Assembly: GCA_905235885.1 (NCBI GenBank)
Contig: CAJONM010000135.1
Coordinates: 1-28,497, forward strand
Length of the DNA: 28,497 nucleotides
DNA from: an uncultured Clostridia bacterium
Lineage (GTDB): Bacteria; Bacillota; Clostridia; UBA1381
Direction of reading: 5' to 3'
In this document: in pieces, positions 1-9,033 of the stretch
How positions within the stretch are numbered: position 1 is the first letter of the stretch
Layout: every line of letters begins with the position of its first letter
Program-made: the position numbers and the translations under genes
Notes under the pieces: model-generated
Database searches by the model: none
What the model was told of the DNA's origin: nothing
Seen by the model: only the letters and a program-made list of their open reading frames with translations

Positions 1-17
1 AAATGACAGTCTTTTTT

Positions 18-1001
18 TCACATCATATCGCGCAGCAGGTTTTCGGCGAATATCGCGTAGCCTGACCGCGTATCGTTTACAAACACATGAGTGACCGCAC
101 CGGCGAGCTTGCCGTTCTGGATTATGGGCGCGCCGCTCATACCCTGCACGATACCTCCCGTTTTTTCCAAAAGCGTCGGATCGGTAACGGTTATCACCAT
201 ATCCCGTCCGTCCGAGGCGATAGCGACGCGGTTTATCTCAATGGCGTATTCCTTTACGCCGCATCCGTCAATATCGGCGAGGATCGTTGCGCCGCCGCGG
301 CGCACCTCGGCCTTTTTTGCCACCTCCACAGCCGTTCCGCTATGGCTGCTCGTCGATCTGCCGAACAGACCGTTTTCGCGGTTAGCTGTCACTGAGCCTA
401 AAAATTCACCGTTTATCTCACCCGTTATTGCGCCGGGCAGTCCGTTTTCGCTTCGCGTCACCGCGGTTATTCTGCTTCCCTGAATAATACCGTGCGCTAC
501 GGGCATAATATTGCCCGAATCTATATCGCATATACCGTGACCGAGCGCGGCAAATCTGTCGCCGACATAGCAGGTGACCGTTCCCATGCCTGCGGTGCTG
601 TCGCGGAGCCAGAGTCCGAGCTTTGGCCCGTCGGCGGTATCGGCCGGCGATACGGAAATGTGGCGCTCCTTTCCGCCGCGCGATACGGTGAGCGTTATAT
701 CGCCCTGCGCGGTGCGGAGCATTTCTATAAGCATATCGTTTGATAAAAGCTTTGTTCCGTTAAGCTGCTTTATGACATCGCCGCGCCGTATATCGCAGCC
801 CTTTGCCGGATTTTTCCTGCTTCCGTCACGCTCGGTAACAGTCGCGGTATCGGTCACTATAAGCCCGTCGGTATACAGCTTAACGCCGACGCATTCGCCC
901 GACGGTACGACCTCAAACGCCGCGGCCGATACCGAAAAGACGGCGGTTGTTATAAACGCGGATAGTGCCGGTAAAAATTTATATTTCAAAATCAATAGCA
1001 T
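18..1001 (-). CDS. spoIVB: SpoIVB-like sporulation serine peptidase (family S55)
   Basis: Secreted or membrane-tethered PDZ-containing serine protease. In Bacillus, SpoIVB is made in the forespore and cleaves SpoIVFA to switch on pro-sigma-K processing in the mother cell. The 327-residue product has an N-terminal hydrophobic signal or anchor (about residues 5-28), a PDZ-like stretch with GCDIRRGDVIKQLNG (about 68-82), then the S55 domain. This carries ALGHGI with the candidate catalytic His, VTDPTLL with the Asp, and GIVQGMSGAPI with the Ser near residue 289. The C-terminal GAVTHVFVND block is also typical. It is shorter than the Bacillus protein (about 425 residues), mainly at the N-terminus. 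The ATG at 1001 was preferred over the adjacent GTG at 1004 because an AAAGGA site (1012-1007) then sits 5 bases upstream. Divergent from pcrA. In many Firmicutes spo0A lies downstream, which would be just outside the left edge. Identity is confident; the forespore role is inferred from the family. Confidence 0.93.
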   Translation of the reverse strand: MLLILKYKFLPALSAFITTAVFSVSAAAFEVVPSGECVGVKLYTDGLIVTDTATVTERDGSRKNPAKGCDIRRGDVIKQLNGTKLLSNDMLIEMLRTAQGDITLTVSRGGKERHISVSPADTADGPKLGLWLRDSTAGMGTVTCYVGDRFAALGHGICDIDSGNIMPVAHGIIQGSRITAVTRSENGLPGAITGEINGEFLGSVTANRENGLFGRSTSSHSGTAVEVAKKAEVRRGGATILADIDGCGVKEYAIEINRVAIASDGRDMVITVTDPTLLEKTGGIVQGMSGAPIIQNGKLAGAVTHVFVNDTRSGYAIFAENLLRDMM

Positions 1002-1104
1002 CACTGTCCTTTCGCGTTTATATTGTCGGTTTTTGTCGTATTATTTATGCTGAAAAACTTATTCTTCTTTTGCCTTAAAAAAACATAGATTTTTTTAAAA
1101 TTTT

Positions 1105-1114
1105 GTGATATACT
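1105..1114 (+). promoter_or_regulatory. Possible extended -10 promoter for pcrA-rqcH
   Basis: TGATATACT at 1106-1114 fits an extended -10 (TGnTATACT). The hexamer 17 bases further up (TAGATT, 1086-1091) is a poor -35, which extended -10 promoters tolerate. It lies about 34 bases before the pcrA ATG. The 143-base divergent gap holds no clear promoter for spoIVB on the other strand; that gene may use a sporulation sigma factor. Confidence 0.4.
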
Positions 1115-1147
1115 TAATAGAGGACATTTACGAAAGGTGCTTTTTAA

Positions 1148-3340
1148 ATGGAAAATTATTTAGATAGACTAAACGAAAAGCAGCGCGAGGCTGTTATGAC
1201 GACAGAGGGACCGCTTCTGGTGCTTGCCGGAGCCGGAAGCGGAAAAACGACCGTCCTTGCCGCGCGTATCGCGTACATAATGCAGAATACATTTACAAGG
1301 GCATGGAATATTCTGGCGATAACATTTACGAACAAGGCGGCGCAGGAGATGCGCCAAAGGATAGGGAAGATAATCGGGAACGACATAAACGATATGTGGG
1401 TCGGGACATTCCATTCGATATGCCTGAGGATATTAAGAAAAAACATAGAGCTTGCCGGATACGGCACCGATTTTGTCATATACGACACCGCCGATTCAAA
1501 AACGGTCATAAAGGAATGCTTAAAGGAGCTTAACATAAGCGATAAGGAATGCCCGATAAGCTATACCCTGCGCGTGATCTCAAACGCGAAAAACTGCCTG
1601 ATGCCGCCCGACGAACTAAGAAGCGAAGCGCGCGGAAACAAGTCGGTGGAGTTGATCGCCGACATTTACGCGCTCTATATAAAAAAGCTGCGCGACAGCA
1701 ATGCGCTTGATTTCGACGATCTGATAATGATAACGGTGCAGATATTGCGCGACTATGAGGAGGTTGCCGACAGGTATCGGGCGCAGTTCAGATATATTCT
1801 CGTTGACGAGTATCAGGACACGAACAATCTGCAATATCTTCTGATCTCCATTCTTGCACAGGGCAGAGGCAATGTATGCGTTGTCGGGGACGATGACCAG
1901 AGCATATACAAGTTCCGCGGCGCGAATGTCGATAACATCCTGACCTTTGAAGACGAGTATAAAAATGCAAAGCGCATCACGCTTGACCAGAACTATCGCT
2001 CAACATCAGTTATATTAAATGCGGCAAACGGCGTTATCGCAAATAACAGCAAGCGTCTTGGCAAGCGACTTTGGACGAGCAAGGGCGAGGGAGAGAAAAT
2101 ATCGCTTTTTGTAGGTTTTAACGAGCGCGAGGAGGCTGATTATGTCGCCGCGCGTATAAAGGATATATACAAAGAGACGAATAAATATAACCAATGCGCC
2201 GTATTATACAGAACGAACGCGCAGTCGCGTGCGATAGAGGAGTCGCTTATACGGGAAAACATACCGTATAAGGTGCTTGCCGGACAGCGCTTTTATGACC
2301 GCAAGGAGATCAAGGATATTATCGCATATATGCGGCTTATATATAATTATAACGATGATCTCAGCTTTTACAGAATAATCAATGAGCCCAAGCGCAAGAT
2401 AGGCGCCGCCACGCTCGATAAAATAAGGCAGCATGCGACAGATGAGGGCGTGAGCAGCTTTGAGATAATAGACAGGGTAGATCATTATTCCGACCTCAAA
2501 GCAGCCGCGCCGCGGCTTACGGCGTTCTCGGATATGATAAAGCAGCTTCGCCATCTTGCGACGGAGCAGAGCGTCGATGAGCTTGTAAAAAGTGTCATAG
2601 AAATGAGCGGATACGGGCAAATGCTCATAAACGACAATACATATGAGTCACAGACGCGTATAGAGAATTTGGAGGAATTTATAAACCTTGTCGGCGAATA
2701 CGCCAAGGAGGGCGACAATACGGGCGGATTGGGTGAGTTTCTCGAAAGCATCACGCTCCGGTCGGATGCGGACGAATATGACGAGGCGGATGATTATGTC
2801 GTTATGATGACCATTCACAGCGCAAAGGGACTTGAGTTCCCGACGGTGTTTCTTGTCGGCATGGAGGATGGGCTGTTCCCGTCAAAGCGGATAGACACAA
2901 TGGAGGACGATACCGAGGAGGAGCGCCGCCTTTGCTATGTGGCGATAACAAGAGCAAAGGATAAGCTGTATCTGTCAAGAGCGATGAGCAGATTCAGATA
3001 CGGAGTTCGTATGCCGTGCGACGAGTCGATATTCCTGCGCGAGATACCGGAGGAATATATCGTGGCGACGGGCGGCGCGGTGAGCCGCGTAACCCAGCAG
3101 GCAAACAAGCAAGGGATAAAGATACATCTGCGATTTATGGAAAAGCCGCAGAAGGAAAAACGCGCCGCGCTGGAAAAGTACGACTTCAGCGTCGGGGAGA
3201 GAGTGCGGCATAAAAAATTCGGTGAAGGCACCGTATTGGAGTCAAAATCTTTCGGCAACGACGCCGTTGTAAAGATAAAATTCGATACGGTGGGAACCAA
3301 GCAGCTCATGGCTGCATTTGCGAAATTGGAGAGGGTGTGA
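1148..3340 (+). CDS. pcrA: UvrD/PcrA-type superfamily 1 DNA helicase
   Basis: ATP-dependent 3'-5' DNA helicase that acts in nucleotide excision repair, removes RecA filaments and assists rolling-circle and stalled-fork replication. The 730-residue length matches PcrA. Visible motifs: Q-motif Gln12; Walker A AGAGSGKTT (about 27-35); motif II VDEYQDTN (about 220); motif III GDDDQSIYKFRG (about 250); motif IV LDQNYRS; motif V TIHSAKGLEF (about 562); motif VI VAITRAKDKLYL (about 603). The C-terminal 55 residues, from YDFSVGERVRHKKFGEG, form the Tudor-like tail that links PcrA to RNA polymerase in Bacillus. The start is supported by GAAAGGTG about 8 bases upstream. rqcH follows after only 4 bases, so the two are almost certainly cotranscribed and translationally coupled. 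Confidence 0.97.
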   Translation: MENYLDRLNEKQREAVMTTEGPLLVLAGAGSGKTTVLAARIAYIMQNTFTRAWNILAITFTNKAAQEMRQRIGKIIGNDINDMWVGTFHSICLRILRKNIELAGYGTDFVIYDTADSKTVIKECLKELNISDKECPISYTLRVISNAKNCLMPPDELRSEARGNKSVELIADIYALYIKKLRDSNALDFDDLIMITVQILRDYEEVADRYRAQFRYILVDEYQDTNNLQYLLISILAQGRGNVCVVGDDDQSIYKFRGANVDNILTFEDEYKNAKRITLDQNYRSTSVILNAANGVIANNSKRLGKRLWTSKGEGEKISLFVGFNEREEADYVAARIKDIYKETNKYNQCAVLYRTNAQSRAIEESLIRENIPYKVLAGQRFYDRKEIKDIIAYMRLIYNYNDDLSFYRIINEPKRKIGAATLDKIRQHATDEGVSSFEIIDRVDHYSDLKAAAPRLTAFSDMIKQLRHLATEQSVDELVKSVIEMSGYGQMLINDNTYESQTRIENLEEFINLVGEYAKEGDNTGGLGEFLESITLRSDADEYDEADDYVVMMTIHSAKGLEFPTVFLVGMEDGLFPSKRIDTMEDDTEEERRLCYVAITRAKDKLYLSRAMSRFRYGVRMPCDESIFLREIPEEYIVATGGAVSRVTQQANKQGIKIHLRFMEKPQKEKRAALEKYDFSVGERVRHKKFGEGTVLESKSFGNDAVVKIKFDTVGTKQLMAAFAKLERV

Positions 3341-3344
3341 TGTT

Positions 3345-5081
3345 ATGGCGCTTGATGCTGTAGCGATACGCGCTGTTACGGGCGAGCTGGGCTGCCTTGT
3401 GGGCGGCAGAGTCGATAAGATATACCAGCCTGAGCGCGACGAGATAGTTATTCATATACGGACACGCGAAGAGACTTACAGGCTTGTCATATCGGCAAGC
3501 ACCGCGCATCCGCGCATACATCTTACAAACTCGGCAAAGAAAAATCCGGCGACCGCGCCGCTGTTTTGTATGCTGCTGAGAAAGCATATCGGCGGCGGCA
3601 GGATAACGGCGGTAGAGCAGCCCGATTTTGAAAGAATGGTAAGGATCACGATAGAGAGCTATACCGAGCTTGGCGAGCTGACTGAAAAGCAGCTTACCGC
3701 CGAGATAATGGGCAGATACTCAAATATAATCCTCATCGGCGCGGACGGGAGGATAATCGACTCGATAAAGCGAATTGACGATACGGTAAGCTCCGTGCGC
3801 CGCATACTGCCCGGCGAGGAATACACCATGCCGCCGGCGCAGGACAAAACAGCGCTAATAGACTTTGATGTGTCATCTGAAATAGATCTGTCTTTGCCCA
3901 TTAAGGCGGAGAAGGCGATAATGGCTTCAATTGCCGGAATAAGCCCTCTTCTGGCGCGCGAGATCATATATGAGGTATTTCGCACGACAGATGTCATCGC
4001 GTCCGAGATCAACACCAACCGCGCCGCCGGCATAAAGCTTGCTGCGGTAAGGCTTGCCGACGCGGTTCGCAATAACAAGTTTGAGCCATGCCTTATAACA
4101 GACAAAAACAGCAAAAAAACAATGGATTTTTCCGCTGTAGCGATAAATCAGTACGAGTCGCTTGCCAAGGTCGAGAGATACGACAGCATAAACAGGCTTG
4201 TCGACGAGTTTTATATAAAGCGCGACAGAAGCGAGCGGCTTCGGCAGAAAAGCGCAGATCTTACGCGGCTTATATCGGCAAACATAGAGCGTCTGTCGAA
4301 AAAGATAAATGTGCTCAAGCAAACGCTCAGCGCGGCACAGGACTGTGACGCATTCAAAACATACGGAGATCTTATAACGGCGAATATTTACCGTCTTGAC
4401 AGTCGGATGACGGAGGCGGAGCTGGAGAACTTTTACGATGAAGAATGTCCGGTGATAAAAATAAAGCTTGACCCGTCACTGTCGCCGCCGCAGAACGCGC
4501 AGCGATATTATAAGCGTTACGCGAAATCAAAGACGGCGCAAAGAGAGGCAGCGCGGCAGCTTGAGACGAGCCGCGCCGAGCTTGCGTATATGGAAAGCAC
4601 ATTGGCAATGACCGAGCAGGCGGAAACGATTGAGGATATATCCGCTATACGCGCCGAGCTTGCGCGGGAGGGGTATATCAAACGACAGACCAAACGCGTG
4701 AAAAATCGTAAAGAGGAAGAGTCAAAGCCGCTGCATTTTGTATCCGAGGACGGATTTGACATATATGTGGGCAGGAACAACACGCAAAACGACTACCTTA
4801 CCCTGAAATTCGCCAACAGCGGCGATCTGTGGTTCCATACAAAGGATATTCACGGCTCGCATACGATAATAAAGCTCGGCACGAACAAGGATGTTCCGCC
4901 ACGAACCATAAAAGAGGCGGCGCAGCTTGCCGCGTATTATTCAAAGGCACGCGAAAGCTCGCAGGTGCCGGTGGACTATACGGCGGTCAAAAATGTCCGC
5001 AAGCCGTCGGGCGCAAAGCCGGGCATGGTGATATATGAAGGGCAGAGCACTGTGTATGTAACGCCCAAAGCCAATTTGTAA
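3345..5081 (+). CDS. rqcH: RqcH/Rqc2-type NFACT ribosome quality control protein
   Basis: Bacterial Rqc2 homologue. It binds stalled 50S-peptidyl-tRNA complexes and recruits tRNA-Ala to add C-terminal alanine tails that mark the nascent chain for degradation; older annotations call this family fibronectin-binding protein A. The 578-residue product starts with the NFACT-N domain (ALDAVAIRAVTGEL, GGRVDKIYQP). An acidic-Arg pair, E96-R97 in DFERMV, stands about where the DR pair of characterised members lies. EIMGRYSNIIL follows, then helix-hairpin-helix and coiled-coil middle regions (about 170-440). The C-terminal NFACT-R domain begins near FVSEDGFDIYVGRNN and includes DLWFHTKDIHGSH. The reading frame is open to a TTG at 3318, but the ATG at 3345 is preferred because GGAGAGGG lies just upstream and the protein then begins at the conserved N-terminus. 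Second gene of the pcrA operon. Confidence 0.94.
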   Translation: MALDAVAIRAVTGELGCLVGGRVDKIYQPERDEIVIHIRTREETYRLVISASTAHPRIHLTNSAKKNPATAPLFCMLLRKHIGGGRITAVEQPDFERMVRITIESYTELGELTEKQLTAEIMGRYSNIILIGADGRIIDSIKRIDDTVSSVRRILPGEEYTMPPAQDKTALIDFDVSSEIDLSLPIKAEKAIMASIAGISPLLAREIIYEVFRTTDVIASEINTNRAAGIKLAAVRLADAVRNNKFEPCLITDKNSKKTMDFSAVAINQYESLAKVERYDSINRLVDEFYIKRDRSERLRQKSADLTRLISANIERLSKKINVLKQTLSAAQDCDAFKTYGDLITANIYRLDSRMTEAELENFYDEECPVIKIKLDPSLSPPQNAQRYYKRYAKSKTAQREAARQLETSRAELAYMESTLAMTEQAETIEDISAIRAELAREGYIKRQTKRVKNRKEEESKPLHFVSEDGFDIYVGRNNTQNDYLTLKFANSGDLWFHTKDIHGSHTIIKLGTNKDVPPRTIKEAAQLAAYYSKARESSQVPVDYTAVKNVRKPSGAKPGMVIYEGQSTVYVTPKANL

Positions 5082-5109
5082 AACTTTTGTGAATTATAAA
5101 AAAGTATCA

Positions 5110-5138
5110 TTGAAAAAAACTAAGATCGGGCGTATAAT
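5110..5138 (+). promoter_or_regulatory. Sigma-A promoter of the efflux/SLH operon
   Basis: TTGAAA (5110-5115), a 17-base spacer and a perfect TATAAT (5133-5138). The expected transcription start is near 5145, giving a leader of about 37 bases before the adaptor gene. No terminator hairpin was seen between rqcH and this promoter, so some read-through from pcrA-rqcH is possible. Confidence 0.8.
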
Positions 5139-5181
5139 CGACTTATAGGAAATCGGATCAGTCATGGGAGGTTTACATAAT

Positions 5182-7077
5182 ATGTCCAAATTAAAGGAGA
5201 AGATAGGCAAAGCAGCTGCTTTTCTCAAAGGCAGGTTTTCAAAAAAGCAGCTTATATTTGCCGGTATCGGCGCGGCGGTCCTTGTAATAATTATTATTGC
5301 CGTTGTATCGTCTATGTCCGGCGGCGAGGAGAAAACGGAATATGAGATGGTTACCGTTGAGCGCAGGGACATCACCAAAACGATAGACGGCTCATCTGTT
5401 ATTGAGGCAAACGACACATATAATGTCACCGCTCTGGTAACGGGCGAGATATTGTCCGATACCTTTAATGAGGGCGATATAATAAAAAAAGACACCCTTC
5501 TCTATACGATCGATTCATCCGAGACGCAAAAGAAAGTGGATTCGGCGGAAAATTCGCTTGCCAAGGCACAGCAGGCATTTGAGGATGCCGTAAAGAAAAA
5601 AGCCGACACCGTAAAGACGAACTCCAATACCGAAAAAACAACAAAGGAGTCGGTCACAAAAGCGCTGTCGGCGGTGGAGTCGGCAAAGCGCACGCTCAAT
5701 ACCGCGCAGAGCGATGTCGATGACCTGACGATAAAGGCAAATCATACCGGCACTGTCGGAGAGGTGCTTGTAAAGGTCGGCGACTCCGTAGGCAGCGGCA
5801 CAAAGCTTGCAAGAGTATATAACGACAAGAAGCTGAAAATACAGATACCATTTAACGACGCGGACGCGCAGGCGATATATGCCGGAAGCGATGCGGAGCT
5901 TACGGTATCATCGTCCGGCGATAAGCTTCGCGGCAAGGTCGAGAGCGTTGCCGGCGCGACGACCGCCACAGCGGCGCACGCGATAGTGCGGTATGTGACG
6001 GTCGTATGCGACAACCCAGGCGGATTGTCTGCCGGTGAAAAGGCGGCGGCGGTCATAAACGGCGTTTCGTGCAGCACGATGGGCGTGTTTGAAAATTACG
6101 ATGATGAATACATAACGGCGAAAGCGAGCGGCACGCTCAACAGCCTCAACATATCGCAGAACGACTATGTCAAGACGGGGCAGGTAATAGGCTATATCGA
6201 ATCGGATAATGCCGAGAATACGCTTAAAAACGCGCAGTCATCCCTACAGTCGGCACAGATCGATCTTAACCAGGCATACAGAAAACTGGAGCAGCTCGTT
6301 GTTGATAACGATACATATTCTCTTGATACGAGCATATCCAATGCAAAAATAGATGTGGATAACGCGCGTCTGTCACTGGAAACGGCGCAGGATAATCTGG
6401 ATGATTATGAGATAAAGGCTCCCATAGACGGAACGATAGTTCAGAAAAACAAGAAAGCCGGCGACAAGCTGGAGCAGAACACGAACTCGTCCTCCGAGCC
6501 TATGGCGATAATATACGATATGTCGGTGCTTACCGTTCAGCTCAGCGTTGACGAGACGGATATACATTATATATCGGTAGGTCAGCCTGTCATGATAACG
6601 GCAGATGCCGTTGAGGGTATGTTCCATGGCGAGGTCACGAAGGTCGGGATAAACGGCTCGTCCGAAAACGGCGTTACCGTCTATCCTGTTGACATAACCA
6701 TATCCGATTACGGCGAACTTCTGCCGGGTATGAATGTAGACTGCGTAATAGAGGCGGAGAGCGCCAAGAATGTTCTTGCCGTACCTGCTGAGGCGATACA
6801 GCGCGGCGGCGTGGTGTATATCAGGGGCGATAAGACCGAGGACCGCGACAGGGCGCCGGACGGCTTCTGCAGCGTGCGCGTTGAAACGGGCGTTACCGAC
6901 TCGACATTTATCGAGATAAAGAACGGACTCGAGGAGGGCATGGAAATTTGCGGTTCGATAAAGCCAAGCGGCGTTGAGGCGGAGGGAATGGCTCAATTCA
7001 ACCAACAGCAAATGCGCGGCGGCATGGGCGGTATGCGCGGCGGCATGGGCGGACCTCCGGGCGGAGGTATGAGATAG
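5182..7077 (+). CDS. HlyD/MacA-family efflux adaptor (membrane fusion protein), double-module
   Basis: Adaptor subunit of an ABC efflux or export pump, anchored in the cytoplasmic membrane and acting outside it with the ATPase and permease encoded next. The 631-residue product has a cytoplasmic N-terminus, one transmembrane helix (LIFAGIGAAVLVIIIIAVV, about 24-42), then lipoyl-like and coiled-coil segments. Two lipoyl/alpha-hairpin modules are visible in tandem: the first has VTALVTGEILSDTFNEGDII and a long hairpin rich in Ala, Lys and Ser; the second starts at ITAKASGTLNSLNISQNDYV and ends in YEIKAPIDGTIVQKNKKAGD. A beta-barrel and a membrane-proximal domain follow (VLAVPAEAI). The tail is rich in Gly and Met. 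The ATG at 5182 was chosen over the ATG at 5164 because GGGAGG (5167-5172) lies between them at correct spacing. Substrate unknown. Confidence 0.88.
   Translation: MSKLKEKIGKAAAFLKGRFSKKQLIFAGIGAAVLVIIIIAVVSSMSGGEEKTEYEMVTVERRDITKTIDGSSVIEANDTYNVTALVTGEILSDTFNEGDIIKKDTLLYTIDSSETQKKVDSAENSLAKAQQAFEDAVKKKADTVKTNSNTEKTTKESVTKALSAVESAKRTLNTAQSDVDDLTIKANHTGTVGEVLVKVGDSVGSGTKLARVYNDKKLKIQIPFNDADAQAIYAGSDAELTVSSSGDKLRGKVESVAGATTATAAHAIVRYVTVVCDNPGGLSAGEKAAAVINGVSCSTMGVFENYDDEYITAKASGTLNSLNISQNDYVKTGQVIGYIESDNAENTLKNAQSSLQSAQIDLNQAYRKLEQLVVDNDTYSLDTSISNAKIDVDNARLSLETAQDNLDDYEIKAPIDGTIVQKNKKAGDKLEQNTNSSSEPMAIIYDMSVLTVQLSVDETDIHYISVGQPVMITADAVEGMFHGEVTKVGINGSSENGVTVYPVDITISDYGELLPGMNVDCVIEAESAKNVLAVPAEAIQRGGVVYIRGDKTEDRDRAPDGFCSVRVETGVTDSTFIEIKNGLEEGMEICGSIKPSGVEAEGMAQFNQQQMRGGMGGMRGGMGGPPGGGMR
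7012..7053 (+). repeat. Two 21-base tandem units encoding a Met-Arg-Gly-Gly tail repeat
   Basis: Two adjacent 21-base units, 7012-7032 and 7033-7053, differ only at their last base. Each encodes MRGGMGG. They form the C-terminus of the adaptor protein, followed by a Pro-Gly-rich end. Slippage at this repeat could vary tail length in frame. Confidence 0.85.
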
Positions 7078-7087
7078 GAGCTTTAAT

Positions 7088-7825
7088 ATGTCGCATTTAG
7101 TTGAATTAAAGGATATATATAAAATATACCGCATGGGCGATACGGAGATACACGCGCTCGACGGCATCTCGCTTAATATAGACCGCGGCGAGTTTGTGGC
7201 GATAGTCGGTGCGTCCGGCTCCGGCAAATCGACCTGTATGAATATAATCGGCTGCCTGGATACTCCCACAAGCGGAACATATATACTAAACGGCAGAGAG
7301 ATAAATAACTACACCGACGACGAGCTTGCGCAGGTACGCAATAAGATGCTTGGATTTATCTTTCAGCAGTATAATCTTATCCCTAAGCTTACGGTGCTTG
7401 AAAATGTTCAGCTTCCGCTGCTCTACGCCGGAATGAGTGACAAAGATCAGCGCGAGAGGGCGATGCAGTCGCTCGATCGTGTCGGACTGGCGGACAAAGC
7501 GAAAAATCTCCCGTCCCAGCTTTCGGGCGGACAACAGCAAAGAGTGTCTATCGCGCGCGCGCTTGCCGGCAATCCGTCGGTGATACTTGCCGATGAGCCT
7601 ACGGGTGCGTTGGACTCAAAAACAGGTCGCGATGTTATGCTGTTCTTGCAGCAGCTCCACCGCGAGGGCAATACGATCGTCCTCATAACCCATGATAACT
7701 CCATAGCCGCAAAGGCGAGAAGAATAGTGCGGATAACGGACGGCAGGATCGTATATGACGGACCGGTAGAGGGCGATAAGACCGTCGCGCAGCATCACGC
7801 GGCAGGCAGTGAGGAGGAGAGCTGA
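7088..7825 (+). CDS. MacB-like ABC transporter ATP-binding protein
   Basis: Nucleotide-binding subunit of the type VII (MacB/LolD/FtsE-like) ABC transporter family, 245 residues, the usual length. Motifs: Walker A GASGSGKST (about 41-49), Q-loop in FIFQQYNLIPKLT, signature LSGGQQQRVSIARAL (about 144), Walker B VILADEPTGALDS, and H-loop LITHD. It starts 10 bases after the adaptor stop, with TAGGAG upstream of the ATG. Its TGA shares one base with the ATG of the permease (TGATG), a classical translational coupling. ATP hydrolysis would drive movements of the extracellular domain of the permease rather than passage through a membrane channel. Confidence 0.94.
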   Translation: MSHLVELKDIYKIYRMGDTEIHALDGISLNIDRGEFVAIVGASGSGKSTCMNIIGCLDTPTSGTYILNGREINNYTDDELAQVRNKMLGFIFQQYNLIPKLTVLENVQLPLLYAGMSDKDQRERAMQSLDRVGLADKAKNLPSQLSGGQQQRVSIARALAGNPSVILADEPTGALDSKTGRDVMLFLQQLHREGNTIVLITHDNSIAAKARRIVRITDGRIVYDGPVEGDKTVAQHHAAGSEEES

Positions 7826-9012
7826 TGGGTTTTACGAAAAGCTTTATGATGGCTCTTTCCAGCATCATAAACAACAAGGTGCGCTCCCTGCTGACGATGC
7901 TCGGCGTTATAATCGGCATAGCGGCGGTCATCATTCTCGTATCGCTTATGGATGGCGTTACAAATGCGCTCATGTCGATATTTGAGGATTTCGGCACCAA
8001 TTCGCTTACGGCAAATATCATGACGCGGAGCCAGACGCTGTATGTCGAGCCGAGAGAGGTATATAAATTCGTTGACGAGCATGAGGATCTGTATAACGGT
8101 ATGACGCCCCTCATCAATATGTCGGCGCAGATTAAAACGCCCGACTCCGGCGACGATACCGTAACAACGACCTGTACGGGCGTTTCGGAGAGCTGCCGTG
8201 ACATACAGCGGCTTGATCTGAGCTTCGGCAGATTTATAAGCTATTCCGATTGTGAAAACGCGTCGCGCTTCGCCGTTATCGGCTCATATGAGGCGGTATA
8301 TTTCTTCGGTTCATGCGAGTCGGCGATAGACAAAACGATAAAAATAAACGGTCGGCCTTTTACGGTTATCGGCGTTTTTGAGGAGTCGGAGGACTCGGAA
8401 CAGTCATCATCTGACGATAAAGTAATGATACCGTATACGACAGCCATGAGCCTCAACGGCACAAAGCGTGTAAATACATATACCGTAAACGCCGCCGATG
8501 TCGAAAACATAGACGAGGCAAAGTCGCAGCTTGAGAATTTCCTGCTTGAGAAGATAGGCGACAGCGATTATTTTAATGTGACATCGATGAAATCCATCAT
8601 AGATACCATGACAGAGCAGATAGGCAGAATGAAAATGATGCTCGTTGCCATAGCCGGCATATCGCTTTTGGTCGGCGGCATAGGCATAATGAACATAATG
8701 CTCGTATCCGTCACCGAGCGCACGCGTGAGATAGGAATAAGGAAATCTCTCGGCGCAAGGCACAGGCATATCATGACGCAGTTCGTAATAGAATCCGGCG
8801 TTGTAAGCTGCATCGGAGGAATTATCGGGATACTTCTGGGCGGCACTGTTTCGGTGCTTGCGGGCATGGCTCTGGATCTGACGGTAGTGCCGTCGGTGGG
8901 AGCGGTCGTGCTTGCATTTTCGGTATCGGTGGGGATAGGCGTTGTTTTCGGATTTCTTCCGGCGCGGAAGGCGGCGCTGCTAAATCCGATAGACGCGCTG
9001 AGAAACGAATAA
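7825..9012 (+). CDS. MacB-like ABC transporter permease (FtsX domain)
   Basis: Integral membrane subunit of the efflux pump, 395 residues. One N-terminal transmembrane helix (about 22-43) is followed by an extracellular MacB periplasmic-core-type domain (about 45-265). Three C-terminal helices then lie at about 270-293, 325-348 and 355-382. The cytoplasmic coupling segment TERTREIGIRKSLGAR and the ending PARKAALLNPIDALRNE are hallmarks of the MacB/FtsX permeases. The GGAGGAGA before the ATG is contained in the end of the ATPase gene. With the adaptor and ATPase it makes a complete MacAB-like module. Gram-positive relatives include exporters of antimicrobial peptides and of small signalling peptides, but nothing here fixes the substrate. 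Confidence 0.93.
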   Translation: MGFTKSFMMALSSIINNKVRSLLTMLGVIIGIAAVIILVSLMDGVTNALMSIFEDFGTNSLTANIMTRSQTLYVEPREVYKFVDEHEDLYNGMTPLINMSAQIKTPDSGDDTVTTTCTGVSESCRDIQRLDLSFGRFISYSDCENASRFAVIGSYEAVYFFGSCESAIDKTIKINGRPFTVIGVFEESEDSEQSSSDDKVMIPYTTAMSLNGTKRVNTYTVNAADVENIDEAKSQLENFLLEKIGDSDYFNVTSMKSIIDTMTEQIGRMKMMLVAIAGISLLVGGIGIMNIMLVSVTERTREIGIRKSLGARHRHIMTQFVIESGVVSCIGGIIGILLGGTVSVLAGMALDLTVVPSVGAVVLAFSVSVGIGVVFGFLPARKAALLNPIDALRNE

Positions 9013-9033
9013 TAAAAGGAGAGTGCTTTTGTT

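Noticed and set aside
6373..7269. Antisense frame of 298 codons across the adaptor and ATPase genes
   Set aside because: It spans two well-supported genes, is rich in His, Ala and Tyr with no domain, and has no start signal.
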